Of a stretch of 6,316 nt of DNA, positions 6,131-6,316 are shown in pieces. Location of the stretch: contig CAYZUE010000063.1 in the NCBI GenBank assembly GCA_964481825.1, positions 1 to 6,316 of the forward strand, written 5' to 3'. The DNA is from CAYZUE01 sp964481825. Lineage in GTDB: Archaea; Hydrothermarchaeota; Hydrothermarchaeia; Hydrothermarchaeales; JALUUU01. Numbering within the stretch: the stretch's first letter is position 1; the number at the start of each line of letters is the position of its first letter. Position numbers and translations under genes: made by a program. The notes below the pieces were generated by a model, which was given only the letters and a program-made list of their open reading frames with translations, was not told the DNA's origin and ran no database searches.

Positions 6131-6316
6131 ATGTGTGGAATAACTGGATTCGTAGGATTCGATGATAAGACCATTTTGAAACGAATGTGTGACATTATAC
6201 ATCATCGAGGACCTAATGATCGAGGGACTTATTCCGATAATAATGTGAGTCTCGGTAGTTTAAGATTAAGCATTATAGATTTAGCTAGTGGACACCAGCC
6301 CATTCATAATGAAGAT
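6131..6316 (+). CDS. asnB: Asparagine synthase (glutamine-hydrolysing)-like amidotransferase, N-terminal part, 3'-partial
   Basis: Sixty-two codons run open from the ATG at 6131 to the window edge. They encode the start of a class II (Ntn) glutamine amidotransferase domain. Cys2 (MCGITGFVGF), the N-terminal nucleophile exposed when Met is removed, is present, so the start is certain. IIHHRGPNDRG (22-32), SLRLSIIDL (43-51, with the glutamine-binding Arg) and GHQPIHNED (54-62) are all AsnB-family signatures. The domain releases ammonia from glutamine. In full-length members this reaches an ATP-dependent synthetase domain that amidates aspartate or, in polysaccharide loci, carboxyl groups of uronic acids. 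That second domain lies outside the window, so the substrate cannot be decided. The gene diverges from the glycan cluster across a 74-base shared promoter region. A role in making sugar uronamides is inferred from the neighbours. Confidence 0.9.
   Translation, partial: MCGITGFVGFDDKTILKRMCDIIHHRGPNDRGTYSDNNVSLGSLRLSIIDLASGHQPIHNED

Noticed and set aside
1..6316. CRISPR array, RNA gene, insertion sequence or defence system
   Set aside because: No spaced direct repeats, tRNA/rRNA-like segments, transposase motifs, terminal inverted repeats or defence-type domains were found; all substantial frames fit glycan metabolism.

Overview
This AT-rich window (roughly one third G+C by eye) is a slice of a surface-glycan or protein-glycosylation locus. 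All recognisable genes belong to sugar-nucleotide synthesis, glycosyl transfer, glycan modification or glycan export. The most likely host is an archaeon. The signs are the style of the N-terminal class II amidotransferase domain (the GHQPIHNED segment), the lack of strong AGGAGG ribosome sites, possible leaderless starts with TATA-like boxes, and U-rich rather than hairpin terminators. This host call is an inference. A bacterium with a similar locus is not excluded, and no lineage is claimed.

Layout. On the + strand, 1-1145 is the C-terminal part of a Wzx/MATE-like polysaccharide flippase that enters from the left edge. Its frame is broken once, in a run of T-homopolymers near 71-100. It is followed after 14 bases by a class I SAM-dependent methyltransferase (1160-1837). 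These two genes converge, across a 22-base T/A-rich gap, on a four-gene minus-strand cluster. Read in its own direction, that cluster is a multi-pass GT-C type glycosyltransferase (6056 to 4581), GDP-mannose 4,6-dehydratase (4542 to 3568), an overlapping extended-SDR reductase/epimerase (3575 to 2724) and a family 2 glycosyltransferase (2717 to 1860). A 74-base divergent promoter region (6057-6130) separates this cluster from an asparagine-synthase-like amidotransferase on the + strand, which runs off the right edge (from 6131).

How the genes may work together. GMD converts GDP-D-mannose to GDP-4-keto-6-deoxy-D-mannose. The next SDR probably reduces (or otherwise converts) that keto sugar to a GDP-6-deoxyhexose such as GDP-D-rhamnose. 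The GT2 enzyme could transfer that or another sugar on the cytoplasmic face. The flippase would move the lipid-linked glycan across the membrane. The GT-C enzyme would act on the outer face using a lipid-phosphate sugar. The methyltransferase and the AsnB-like amidotransferase are plausible decorators (O-methyl, uronamide). No CRISPR array, tRNA, rRNA, insertion sequence or obvious defence system was seen. The most notable points are the interrupted flippase frame, the probable GDP-deoxysugar module with an ambiguous overlapping start, and the AsnB-like gene in a glycan context.
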